Source: Bradyrhizobium ottawaense (GTDB taxonomy: Bacteria > Pseudomonadota > Alphaproteobacteria > Rhizobiales > Xanthobacteraceae). Taken from it: a DNA stretch of 64,000 nt. The DNA is taken from contig NZ_LT629693.1 in the NCBI RefSeq assembly GCF_900099825.1, positions 7,947,001-8,011,000 of the forward strand. Direction: 5' to 3'. How positions within the stretch are numbered: position 1 is the first letter of the stretch; each line of letters opens with the position of its first letter. Below are positions 1 to 6,543 of this stretch, one piece after another. A program made the position numbers and the translations under genes. Under the pieces are notes generated by a model. It was not told the origin of the DNA, did not search any database, and worked only from the letters and a program-made list of their open reading frames with translations.

Positions 1-246
1 CAGCCGAATTTCGCAGTACGGTTTCTCAAGGGATGGGGCAGAATTATATCCGCGCCAGTCCTGGCTCCTATGGAGCACTGGCACTCCATTCAAGATCGAC
101 GACTTCGGGGTGAGCGCGTGAATGTCGTGGCGGCGGCGGTCGGCCTTAGCTGGTCCTGCTTCGTTGGAGCGTTTTTGAGCTGGCTTGCTATTTCGTTACC
201 AGCGCTTGCCATCTGGGGTGTCCTATCGACGGTTTGGGCAAAATGA
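1..246 (+). CDS. Hypothetical membrane protein, C-terminal part (cut by window edge)
   Basis: The frame is open from the first base to a TGA at 244-246, giving 81 residues and no visible start. The last ~40 residues are strongly hydrophobic (Val/Ala/Leu/Trp/Phe-rich, around VAAAVGLSWSCFVGAFLSWL) and would make one or two membrane segments, preceded by a basic stretch (QDRRLRGERV). I do not recognise the family. It lies inside the integrated element that ends at tRNA-Ser and runs opposite to the integrase, AlpA and ATPase genes. A small hydrophobic cargo or phage-type membrane protein is possible. An open frame of this length could also be chance in GC-rich DNA. Confidence 0.4.
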   Translation, partial: QPNFAVRFLKGWGRIISAPVLAPMEHWHSIQDRRLRGERVNVVAAAVGLSWSCFVGAFLSWLAISLPALAIWGVLSTVWAK

Positions 247-254
247 CTATTGAG

Positions 255-428
255 CTAGTCGACGATTAACGCGAGGGGTCGCGTATTGCGGGACCTTAGC
301 ACGCGCTGGGGGTGCTTGCGATCGGGCATTTCCTCATTGGCGCAGGTGGCCCGCAATACCTCGCCATTTTCCAGGCGTTCGCAGATCGTCTCAAAGATTT
401 CGTCGGTGAATGTAGAAGGTCGTCCCAT
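255..428 (-). CDS. Short phage terminase small-subunit-like HTH protein (probably truncated)
   Basis: This 57-codon frame starts at ATG 428 or at an ATG two codons upstream. The N-terminus MGRPSTFTDEIFETICERL followed by NGEVLRATCANEEMP closely follows the pattern I know from phage terminase small subunits of the Sf6/Gp1-like type: G-R-P-S, a T-x-E helix, ICERL..GE.LR.IC..E.MP, a helix-turn-helix that binds packaging sites. After residue ~36 the match fades and the gene stops at 57 residues, whereas family members usually exceed 120. It may be a truncated remnant, a frameshifted gene, or a minimal DNA-binding domain. Its place at the far end of an int-alpA-rep element is where satellites often carry terS. 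The family call rests on recalled pattern only. Confidence 0.5.
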   Translation of the reverse strand: MGRPSTFTDEIFETICERLENGEVLRATCANEEMPDRKHPQRVLRSRNTRPLALIVD

Positions 429-478
429 TTTCATTTCCAGGTTAGGCTAGGTTGCTGCAATTATGTGTTGACGAAGTG

Positions 479-627
479 CGTAACATCGGCGGCTTCGAAT
501 GTTACGCTTGATGTTACGCTGTTACGGACTTTCGATTTTCGAGCTAAGTGTTTGAAATCATCGCGTAACACTGTAACAATGTTACGCTTCTGTTACGCTG
601 TTACGGCCCATAATCGCCCCCGTAACA
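479..627. repeat. Cluster of GTTACG / CGTAAC repeats, candidate replication origin (iterons)
   Basis: Within 150 bp there are at least ten copies of the heptamer family GTTACGC/GTTACGG or its complement CGTAACA/TGTAACA: 479-486, 501-507, 513-519, 521-527, 564-570, 572-578, 581-587, 592-598, 600-606 and 621-627. Two composite blocks repeat the same spacing, ATGTTACGCTT..TGTTACGCTGTTACGG, at 499-527 and 579-606. The region is AT-richer than its surroundings and lies directly beyond the 3' end of the RepA-like ATPase gene. Repeats next to a replication ATPase are typical of an iteron origin in plasmids and phage satellites. That role is inference; a regulator-binding array is the alternative. 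Confidence 0.55.
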
Positions 628-635
628 TCATCTAC

Positions 636-653
636 ACACCCCTTTAGGGGTGT
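636..653 (-). terminator. Small perfect hairpin at the end of the ATPase gene
   Basis: ACACCCC (636-642) and GGGGTGT (647-653) form a perfect 7-bp stem with a 4-nt loop that contains the stop codon of the minus-strand ATPase gene. There is no U-run after it on the minus strand, so it is a weak terminator candidate or an mRNA 3'-end stabiliser. Confidence 0.3.
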
Positions 654-1852
654 AGTGAATGTGACGGACGATGGGTTTGTTGGGATTGAGAGTTGAGTCT
701 GACAAAATTATTGTCAGCAATTATGTGTTGCCTGAGTGAGTTCTTGAATCGCGCGAACGGTACTCGCGGATTTTTGCCGGGGAGCAAGTCGGCGTTGAAA
801 AGTTCGGCCTTCCAAAGGTCCATGGACACCGCACCGTCTTGGCCATGCGAGGCGATCACTCGTTTGAGCACCGCAAGCGCCTCGGCATTCTTGCCGGTCG
901 GTTCGAAAACCAATGGGCGAGCTTCCCTGGTCACCGGAGCGGCGGCAGGCGAATAGGGTGCAAGGATGGAAACGGTAAACGACCTTTCCGGAATGTCATA
1001 CGTGCCGACCTTCTCGGCGCCCCGAGTTACCGTGAACTCTTGCGGCTCGAAAGTCGCAAGGGCGCCCAAGACTATGTCATTGGCTTTGACGACTTCCGCC
1101 ACTCCCTTATTGATGCAAACCGCAAGGTCCATGTGGGCGCGTTTGGCGGAGTTGCCTCTTTCGCCCTTCGTACCGTCTTTGCCGGGATGACCGACCGTCA
1201 GAAAGTGAAAGCGGTTGTTAAAATGGCGATCGCGAATTTTCGTGAGGTTTCCGCAGGCATAATTTTGCGTCGCTGCTAGATTTTCGTCGCATCCGCCCAA
1301 GGCTTTCGACCACGAGTCGATTATGACCAGTCCAACAGTGCAGTTATTTTTCCGTTCGAAATCGTAAATCGTGTCCGATACGATCTCGACACAATCAGGA
1401 TCACAAAGGTTGATAGATTCCGCAATGACGGCAATCGGCAAGTTGCCCGGCAAGTTGTCGCGGATTTTGTACGCCTCCAACCGTCGTCGGTGCAGCGCCG
1501 CCCGCTCCGTGGCGAAAATGATAACGCCACAACTTTCTGTTTCGTCGCGATTGAATTTGTGACCGCGCCAATCGCGGCGGCTTGCGACGTGAACGGCGAT
1601 GTCATCGATAAGGGTCGACTTTCCGCCGCCATCTTTACCGAACCAAGTCGAGTCCTCATCTAGCGCGATGACGCCCTCGATTAGCCAATTCTTAGGCTCT
1701 TCATCCGCGAATTCCGCAAAGGTCTTGAAACTGAGTGCTCGCATGACGACAACATTATCGTCGTCGTCGTAGGTGATTCCGTTCTCAACGGACGTTTTAG
1801 TGAGATTGCCGGTTTCGTCGTTATATACTTTGCCGTTTTTGATGACGTGCAT
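644..1852 (-). CDS. RepA-like AAA family ATPase (replicative helicase-type) of integrated element
   Basis: 402 residues. A P-loop lies near residues 68-80 (WFGKDGGGKSTL, Walker A), and a Walker B-like strand ends in VIIDSWSKAL near residue 180. A central stretch (LTVGHPGKDGTKGERGN) suits the RecA-like core of RSF1010 RepA / AAA_25 proteins, which act as hexameric helicases on mobile elements. The C-terminal ~80 residues look like a small helical DNA-binding domain. It is on the same strand as the AlpA-like gene and the integrase, and its 3' end abuts a dense repeat cluster that could be its origin. Its coding sequence is clearly poorer in GC-ending codons than the core genes to the right, which supports transfer. 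Replication of the excised element is the inferred job. Confidence 0.7.
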   Translation of the reverse strand: MHVIKNGKVYNDETGNLTKTSVENGITYDDDDNVVVMRALSFKTFAEFADEEPKNWLIEGVIALDEDSTWFGKDGGGKSTLIDDIAVHVASRRDWRGHKFNRDETESCGVIIFATERAALHRRRLEAYKIRDNLPGNLPIAVIAESINLCDPDCVEIVSDTIYDFERKNNCTVGLVIIDSWSKALGGCDENLAATQNYACGNLTKIRDRHFNNRFHFLTVGHPGKDGTKGERGNSAKRAHMDLAVCINKGVAEVVKANDIVLGALATFEPQEFTVTRGAEKVGTYDIPERSFTVSILAPYSPAAAPVTREARPLVFEPTGKNAEALAVLKRVIASHGQDGAVSMDLWKAELFNADLLPGKNPRVPFARFKNSLRQHIIADNNFVRLNSQSQQTHRPSHSLHP

Positions 1853-2009
1853 TTTCTAAGGGCCTTGCCGCACAGTGGCGGTATGAACCCCCCGACGCGA
1901 AAGCGCTTGATTTTTGGGGCCGGTTGCATTATAAAACTGGTTGTTGTGTTCCAGCCTTGCAATGAATCAGCCTCGGTCGCGCGCCAACGCGGTCGGGGTT
2001 TTTGCGTTT

Positions 2010-2189
2010 TCAGGCGGCTTCGTTTTGGCGGGCGGTGCGCCAGGCAACGTGGGCGTCACGGCTAATACGGCGATTGCTGCCGAGCGGATACGTCTGCGGC
2101 GCCTTGCCCTGCTTGTCCAACTTGTAGAAGAATGCCCGAGAGATTTTCTCGGCTGCGCAGAATTCTTTGATTGTGAAAGACTCGTCCAT
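2010..2189 (-). CDS. AlpA/excisionase-like helix-turn-helix regulator
   Basis: 59 residues from ATG 2189, with CGGAG correctly spaced upstream. A longer TTG-start reading would run through the upstream terminator hairpin, so I reject it. The sequence (SFTIKEFCAAEKISRAFFYKL, then KQGKAPQTYPLGSNRRIS) is the winged-helix fold of MerR/AlpA/Xis-type proteins: helix-turn-helix, a basic wing, then a short tail. AlpA of P4-like elements activates int and controls excision. The gene sits between the integrase and the RepA-like ATPase in the same orientation, the usual place for such a switch. Its exact target cannot be seen from sequence. Confidence 0.7.
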   Translation of the reverse strand: MDESFTIKEFCAAEKISRAFFYKLDKQGKAPQTYPLGSNRRISRDAHVAWRTARQNEAA

Positions 2190-2221
2190 TACAGGCTCCG
2201 ATTTGAGCACTCGCCATGGAC

Positions 2222-2275
2222 AAAAAAATAGCCAAGGACGAGCGCAGTTGTTGTTGCGCTTAAACTGTCCTTGGC
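2222..2275 (-). terminator. Strong double-stem rho-independent terminator after the integrase gene
   Basis: On the minus strand GCCAAGGAC (2267-2275) pairs perfectly with GTCCTTGGC (2231-2239). Between them AGCGCA and TGCGCT form a second inner stem, and the structure is followed by TATTTTTTT. It lies 109 bp after the integrase stop and 33 bp before the AlpA-like start, so it separates the two transcripts and implies the AlpA gene has its own promoter or depends on readthrough. Confidence 0.8.
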
Positions 2276-2383
2276 CCAATTCGGTGGCCTTGCGTTCCCT
2301 ACAGTGTCTCTAAATATACACGGAATTGTTTATCAGTCCATTAAAAACGTGTGCAATTATCCGTTGACACCTTCGGTTGCATG

Positions 2384-3523
2384 TCAACTGGAACTTGCAC
2401 TGCTGCAATAGGCGGCCCAAGTGGTCATCAGCTCCCGTCTTTTAGCCAAGGCTGTTGATCGCCGATAGGCGGCTTCGGTTTCGTCGCTGACCGCGTGCGC
2501 AAGAGCCATCTCGGCGATGTCCCGCGGGAAGCTTGTGCAGTCACCAGCCCAATCGCGGAACGTCGACCGCATGCCGTGAGTGGTCGCGATCGTTTTCGTG
2601 TGGCGGGCGATACAGGTCGACAACGTCACGTCGGAAACGGGGCGGAACGGCAACTGCGCTAAAGCCAAGCCCGTCAGCGGAACTTTGTGCTCACGCTCTC
2701 CCTTCATTCGAATGGCCGGAATTGTCCAGAGATCGCTTTTAACTTCGGCGGCCGGGTCGATGTCCGCGGCCTCGTTGAAGCGACAAGCGGTCAAGATGAC
2801 CCACCGGAGCATACGGGCTGCATCGCTCGTTTCGCCGGCCAGCGATTTCCAGAATTTCGGCATTTCTTCATGGGGTAGGGCAGGGTGGTGCTTCACTTCC
2901 GACTTCTTGCGACGGGCAAGCACTTGGTCGAGATGACCGCGCCAGAGGGCAGGATTTTCGCCGGTGCGCAGCCCTTCGGCCTTTGCTGCATTCAGAATTA
3001 CTTCAATTCGTCCGCGAACACGTCGCGCCGTTTCCTTTTTCACGTCCCATATCGGGCGCAGCACTTTCAACACTGCCGCGGTATCCACGTCTGCGACAGC
3101 CAAATGACCAATGTGTGGATAGCCGTAATCGCGAAGACTGTTGCGCCATTGCTGGCGGTGCTTGTCGTTTTTCCATCCGGCCTCGCGACCGGTGATGAAC
3201 CCTTCCGCATAGACCTGGAAACTGACTGAGCGGGAAGCTTGAACCTTGGCCTCAGTTCGTTTGGTGTTCCGATGTTCGATCGGGTCTTGGCCGGCGCGGA
3301 TCAGCTTTCGCGCTTCATCGCGCGCGTCCCGAGCGTCGGCTAGCGTCACTTCGCTGGCGGATCCGAAACCGGCGTAGCGCTCCTTGCCGGTCGTCGGCGA
3401 CGTGTACCTAAAGACCCAAGACCGATTGCCGTTTTTGTCGACGTCGAGCCGCAGTCCGTTACCATCACCAAGCTTGTCGCCAGGTTTGGCGTTTTTCACC
3501 GCCAATGCAGTCAGATTTCCCAT
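2384..3523 (-). CDS. P4-type tyrosine site-specific integrase
   Basis: 379 residues from ATG 3523, chosen over an in-frame TTG five codons upstream because GGAAGGAT sits just before it. The N-terminal ~90 residues are the DUF4102/arm-binding domain seen in P4-like integrases (DGNGLRLDV, WVFRYTSPTTGKER, LADARDAR). The C-terminal catalytic domain shows the Arg of LTACRFNEA, a basic EHKVPLT strand, HGMRSTFRDW (H-x-x-R), ALAH and the nucleophilic Tyr in ETEAAYRRS. These enzymes integrate elements into tRNA 3' ends, and tRNA-Ser(UGA) begins ~170 bp upstream. All catalytic residues are present, so the enzyme may be active. Confidence 0.92.
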   Translation of the reverse strand: MGNLTALAVKNAKPGDKLGDGNGLRLDVDKNGNRSWVFRYTSPTTGKERYAGFGSASEVTLADARDARDEARKLIRAGQDPIEHRNTKRTEAKVQASRSVSFQVYAEGFITGREAGWKNDKHRQQWRNSLRDYGYPHIGHLAVADVDTAAVLKVLRPIWDVKKETARRVRGRIEVILNAAKAEGLRTGENPALWRGHLDQVLARRKKSEVKHHPALPHEEMPKFWKSLAGETSDAARMLRWVILTACRFNEAADIDPAAEVKSDLWTIPAIRMKGEREHKVPLTGLALAQLPFRPVSDVTLSTCIARHTKTIATTHGMRSTFRDWAGDCTSFPRDIAEMALAHAVSDETEAAYRRSTALAKRRELMTTWAAYCSSASSS

Positions 3524-3694
3524 CGCTAATCCTTCCAAAGTGTCCGCCTAAACCCACGTCCTCATCCACGTCGGCGACGTAGATGCGGGTTGACACGCGG
3601 AAACATTGAACGACGCGAAAGTAAAAATTCGCGTTAAGTCACAATGACTTGGGTATCAGGGATGGACGTGTATAGACACTGGTGGATTAGCAGG

Positions 3695-3725
3695 TGGCGG
3701 AAGGGGTGGGATTCGAACCCACGGT
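3695..3725. other. Predicted attachment site (3' end of tRNA-Ser)
   Basis: The integrase gene faces the 3' end of tRNA-Ser, and P4-type integrases recombine at the T-arm/acceptor part of tRNA genes. The core site should lie within the last ~30 nt of the tRNA. No second copy of this sequence is visible between 1 and 3690, so the other element end must lie left of the window. The exact core is not determined. Confidence 0.4.
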
Positions 3726-3784
3726 ACCCTTGCAGGCACGCCGGTTTTCAAGACCGGTGCCTTAAACCGCTCGGCCACCCTTCC
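3695..3784 (-). tRNA. tRNA-Ser (anticodon UGA)
   Basis: Reading the minus strand from 3784, GGAAGGG pairs with CCCTTCC to make the acceptor stem, followed by discriminator G and an encoded CCA (3695-3697). The anticodon loop CTTGAAA gives UGA, and there is a long class-II variable arm and a GGTTCGAATCC T-loop. Length is 90 nt including CCA, as expected for tRNA-Ser. It serves as the insertion site of the element to its left and appears intact, so the element restores the 3' end. Confidence 0.95.
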
Positions 3785-3845
3785 GTCTTTGAATGTGGCG
3801 GCATAGCAGGGGCGTGCGGCCGGGGAAAGCGGCAATTCGGGCAAG

Positions 3846-3869
3846 GACGGCACCCTCTCGGGTGCCGTC
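3846..3869 (-). terminator. Perfect 10-bp hairpin downstream of small ORF
   Basis: GACGGCACCC (3846-3855) and GGGTGCCGTC (3860-3869) form a perfect stem with a 4-nt loop, three bases past the stop of the 32-residue membrane protein on the minus strand. There is only a weak CTTG tail after it, not a U-run, as is common in GC-rich alphaproteobacteria. It could also insulate tRNA-Ser transcription from the left-hand direction. Confidence 0.55.
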
Positions 3870-3872
3870 GTC

Positions 3873-3971
3873 CTAGCCTAACGCGAAGGCCAGCAGACCC
3901 GAACACAGCAGCACGAGGCTCGCTGTGGTCAAGGCGAGGAATCCGTTGGAGACATAGTCGTGGTTGCGCAT
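3873..3971 (-). CDS. Tiny single-helix membrane protein (32 aa)
   Basis: The 32-residue frame starts at ATG 3971 with GTGAGGTG as ribosome-binding site. The N-terminus is polar (MRNHDYVSNG), followed by ~20 hydrophobic residues (FLALTTASLVLLCSGLLAFA) predicted as one membrane helix ending at the stop. A perfect hairpin follows directly, so ribosome site, ORF and terminator form a complete small gene. I do not recognise a named family. It lies on the core-genome side of tRNA-Ser, next to a second tiny membrane ORF on the same strand. Conservation across relatives would decide whether it is real. Confidence 0.5.
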   Translation of the reverse strand: MRNHDYVSNGFLALTTASLVLLCSGLLAFALG

Positions 3972-4081
3972 GGTACACCTCACGCTCACGATGCTCGTCC
4001 GAATTGATTAAAGCTTTCGGAATCTCCGGAAGGGGCGGGCGGCGCGCTTTTCCGCGAGCCACCCAGCCTCAGGCAGCCAAA

Positions 4082-4171
4082 TCAGGCCCTGGAACGAAAA
4101 CCTTCAAAAGCGTGGGCAAGAAAAATCCCGGCACTCACCAGGCCCATCACTGCAGTCACTGTCTCAATCAT
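4082..4171 (-). CDS. Tiny single-helix membrane protein (29 aa)
   Basis: The 29-residue frame starts at ATG 4171 with AAAAGGA about nine bases upstream. The sequence opens with a helix (MIETVTAVMGLVSAGIFLAH) and ends in a basic tail (FEGFRSRA), a typical N-out/C-in single-pass small protein. It is 110 bp upstream of the 32-aa small gene on the same strand, so the two may be co-transcribed. I have an impression of similar 29-30 aa proteins annotated in Bradyrhizobium, but that is memory and not checked. Function unknown. Confidence 0.55.
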   Translation of the reverse strand: MIETVTAVMGLVSAGIFLAHAFEGFRSRA

Positions 4172-4522
4172 CGCAAAAGTCCTTTTGCGCCCCTGCACCC
4201 ACCAAACGACCGCGCCGTTGCACAGTCAAAAAGATTCAGGGGGTGGAATCCAAATCGCACTGGAGTGATGATTTGCTGCAACAGGTTGTCTGAAACCGGG
4301 ACAAGCGAAGTGCGCGAGGTGTGCATTTTGCCGGCGACGGCTCCTGTATTTCGACGGATACGCAAGGCAACCATTCGTTCACCACGCGGGTGCTGACCCC
4401 ATTTCCGCCGCGTTCCGGATGCGATATCTTCACGACTTGATGCGGAGGTGGGCCGTATCGTGATTCAAGGTCGTGGCTGCCTCGACGCAGGTGTCCGGCC
4501 GGTGGAATGGTAATTGGGGCGA
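4172..4522. other. Intergenic region upstream of rlpA, no gene seen
   Basis: About 350 bp between two divergent genes: the tiny membrane protein leaving on the minus strand and rlpA on the plus strand. It must hold both promoters. I find no convincing ORF, RNA structure or repeat; overlapping frames here lack ribosome sites and recognisable sequence. Confidence 0.5.
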
Positions 4523-5443
4523 ATGGGGATTCGACGGTCAAAATCGATGGTGCTGGCGCGTGGCGCTGCGACGGTGGCCGCGTGCCTCGTCCTCGCCAAC
4601 TGCGCCTCGTCGAACAAGTTCGCCAGCCGCGTCGATCCCAAATACGGCGTCTCCTCCAGCCCCCGGGTGGTGGCGCTGGGTGACCCCGTGCCGAAGGGCG
4701 GCGGCACGTATCGCATCGGAAAACCCTACACCGTTGGCGGCCAGGTCTACGTCCCGGAGGAGGATACCAACTATCGCGCCGAGGGCATGGCCTCCTGGTA
4801 TGGCGATGATTTCCACGGCCGGCTGACCGCCAATGGCGAAGTGTTCGACATGGGTTCGCTGACGGCGGCCCATCCGACCCTGCCGATGCCGAGCTACGCT
4901 CGGGTGACCAACCTGCGGAACGGCAAATCCCTGATCGTCCGCGTCAACGACCGCGGCCCGTACCACGGCAACCGCCTCATAGACGTCTCGAATAAGGCCG
5001 CCGAACTGCTTGATTTCAAAGGGAATGGCGTCGCCAAGGTTCGGGTTGAATATGTCGGGCGGGCGCCGCTCGAGGGTTCCGACGACCGTCAGTTGATCGC
5101 GACCCTGCGGACCGGGGTTCCGGCGCCGTCGCCGTCGACCGTCCGGGTAGCCTCCGCCCGGCCGTTCGTACCCGAAATGCCGTCCTCCGCGGGCCGGATC
5201 CGGGGCGAAGTTCCGATGCCGGAAGGCCGCCCCTACAGCCTCGGCAACAGCTCGGCCGATTACGCCTCGATCAACGCGACCTCGGAAATGTCGGCGTCCA
5301 GCCGCTCCCGTGGCCGGACACTCGAAAATCCGCGCGCGGTGTCCTACGAGAACGACGCTGTTTATGCGGCCCCGAGCGCGGCCTATCTGCCGGTCGACCC
5401 GCGCGGCCCCAGCGAAGTGCTCAGCGGCCGCGGGCTTTACTAA
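4523..5443 (+). CDS. rlpA: RlpA-like septal ring lytic transglycosylase / lipoprotein
   Basis: 306 residues. The start is ATG 4523; a TTG three codons upstream and an ATG at 4547 are alternatives. The N-terminus is a lipoprotein signal (hydrophobic ARGAATVAACLVLANC, with Cys as the lipid site; Asn at -1 is slightly unusual). A double-psi beta-barrel domain spans about residues 88-175 and shows ASWYGDDFHGRLTANGE..D, LTAAHPTLP, and VRVNDRGPYHGNRLIDVS with the catalytic Asp. RlpA proteins cut peptidoglycan strands lacking stem peptides at the septum. No SPOR domain is visible; the C-terminal ~120 residues are Ser/Pro/Arg-rich and likely disordered. The 3' end overlaps the convergent hydrolase by four bases. 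Confidence 0.88.
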   Translation: MGIRRSKSMVLARGAATVAACLVLANCASSNKFASRVDPKYGVSSSPRVVALGDPVPKGGGTYRIGKPYTVGGQVYVPEEDTNYRAEGMASWYGDDFHGRLTANGEVFDMGSLTAAHPTLPMPSYARVTNLRNGKSLIVRVNDRGPYHGNRLIDVSNKAAELLDFKGNGVAKVRVEYVGRAPLEGSDDRQLIATLRTGVPAPSPSTVRVASARPFVPEMPSSAGRIRGEVPMPEGRPYSLGNSSADYASINATSEMSASSRSRGRTLENPRAVSYENDAVYAAPSAAYLPVDPRGPSEVLSGRGLY

Positions 5444-6378
5444 CCCCGCAGAAAAGCGATCAGCGCCGCATTGACCTCGTCCGGGCGCTCCTGCTGCACC
5501 CAGTGACCCGCGCCCTCAATGATGAGCTTCTGCCGCAGATTCGTCAGTACCCGGTCCAGTTCCGTGACCCGCTTGGCGCCGATCAGTCCGGTAATGACTG
5601 AATCCCTCGATCCCGCGATGAACAATGACGGCTGATGGATCTGCGCGCCCTGCCAGGGGGCGGTCAGGTCCCAGTTGCGGTCGAGGTTGCGATACCAGTT
5701 CAGCCCGCCGCGGAAGCCGGAGTGCCGGTAGGCCTCCGCGAAAGTGGCGATGTCCGCCTCGCTGAGCCAGTCCGGCAGGGTCAGGACAGGCGGGATGTTG
5801 CCGAGAAAGCCCTTGTCCTCGGTGACGAACATGGCCGCGGGGTCGGAGACACCGCGCCCGAGGATCTTGCGCATCGTGGTGGCGACATCGCGCTCGAATT
5901 CCGCCTCCGCGACATCAGGCGTCTGGAAATACTGCCAGTAGAAATTGGTGACGCCGCCGGCGCGCAGGCTGTCGAGCGGCCGGGCGCGGCCGCGGAACGG
6001 CGGGGGGACGCTGAGGCCTGCGACCCTGGTGAACATGTCCGGACGGAACAGCGCCGCATGCCAGGCGACCGGCGCGCCCCAGTCGTGGCCGACGATAACA
6101 GCCTCGGTTTCGCCAAGCGCCGTCACCAGCGCGACCATGTCGCCGACGGTGTCGAAGATGCTGTAGGCGCCGACGTCGTCGGGCGCGCTGGTCCGGCCAA
6201 ACCCACGCATGTCGGGGGCTACGACATGAAAGCCCGCATCGGCGATCGCCGCGATCTGGTGCCGCCACGAATAGGACAGTTCAGGCCAGCCATGGCACAG
6301 CACGACCAGCGGACCCTGGCCCTGCTCGAGCAGAAACAGCTCGATCCCGTTGGCGGAAATAGTGCGTGTGGATGGCAT
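5440..6378 (-). CDS. Alpha/beta hydrolase, epoxide hydrolase-like
   Basis: 312 residues from ATG 6378 (ribosome site GGCGGAAA); an in-frame start 12 codons further out is less likely. The oxyanion motif HGWPE, nucleophile Asp in GHDWGAP, the RGFG(R/T)S loop, and catalytic His in GAGHWVQQE follow the epoxide-hydrolase branch of the alpha/beta fold, with a helical cap between about residues 135 and 235 that includes a YWQYFQ-type Tyr. Substrate is unknown; soluble epoxide hydrolases and related haloalkane-type enzymes share this layout, and the WPE oxyanion motif favours epoxide hydrolase. The gene is divergent from the dac-tmk operon and convergent with rlpA. Confidence 0.82.
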   Translation of the reverse strand: MPSTRTISANGIELFLLEQGQGPLVVLCHGWPELSYSWRHQIAAIADAGFHVVAPDMRGFGRTSAPDDVGAYSIFDTVGDMVALVTALGETEAVIVGHDWGAPVAWHAALFRPDMFTRVAGLSVPPPFRGRARPLDSLRAGGVTNFYWQYFQTPDVAEAEFERDVATTMRKILGRGVSDPAAMFVTEDKGFLGNIPPVLTLPDWLSEADIATFAEAYRHSGFRGGLNWYRNLDRNWDLTAPWQGAQIHQPSLFIAGSRDSVITGLIGAKRVTELDRVLTNLRQKLIIEGAGHWVQQERPDEVNAALIAFLRG

Positions 6379-6543
6379 CGCGTTTCCGCCCTGTTTTTCG
6401 TATTTTGTCGGCAAATTGCAGTATCCGCACGATACGGTTCTTCAACCGGCGCTGCAATCCGATCGACACGGCGGCAAATGCCAAAAGCCGTGTTGTTTGC
6501 GATACTTCCACCTGTTAGAACGCACGGATTCAGGACATCGCAA

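Noticed and set aside
1681..1962. 93-codon minus-strand frame between AlpA-like and ATPase genes
   Set aside because: It overlaps the ATPase start in another frame, lacks a ribosome site and has no recognisable sequence.
1971..2000. Hairpin plus T5 on the plus strand just after the AlpA-like stop
   Set aside because: It needs several wobble pairs and points against the direction of all neighbouring genes; I do not call it a terminator.
5635..6543. Long plus-strand open frame upstream of the carboxypeptidase, in frame with it
   Set aside because: It is antisense to the epoxide-hydrolase-like gene, has Arg/Gly/Ala-rich shadow composition and no signal sequence; the real start at 6544 is followed by a normal signal anchor.
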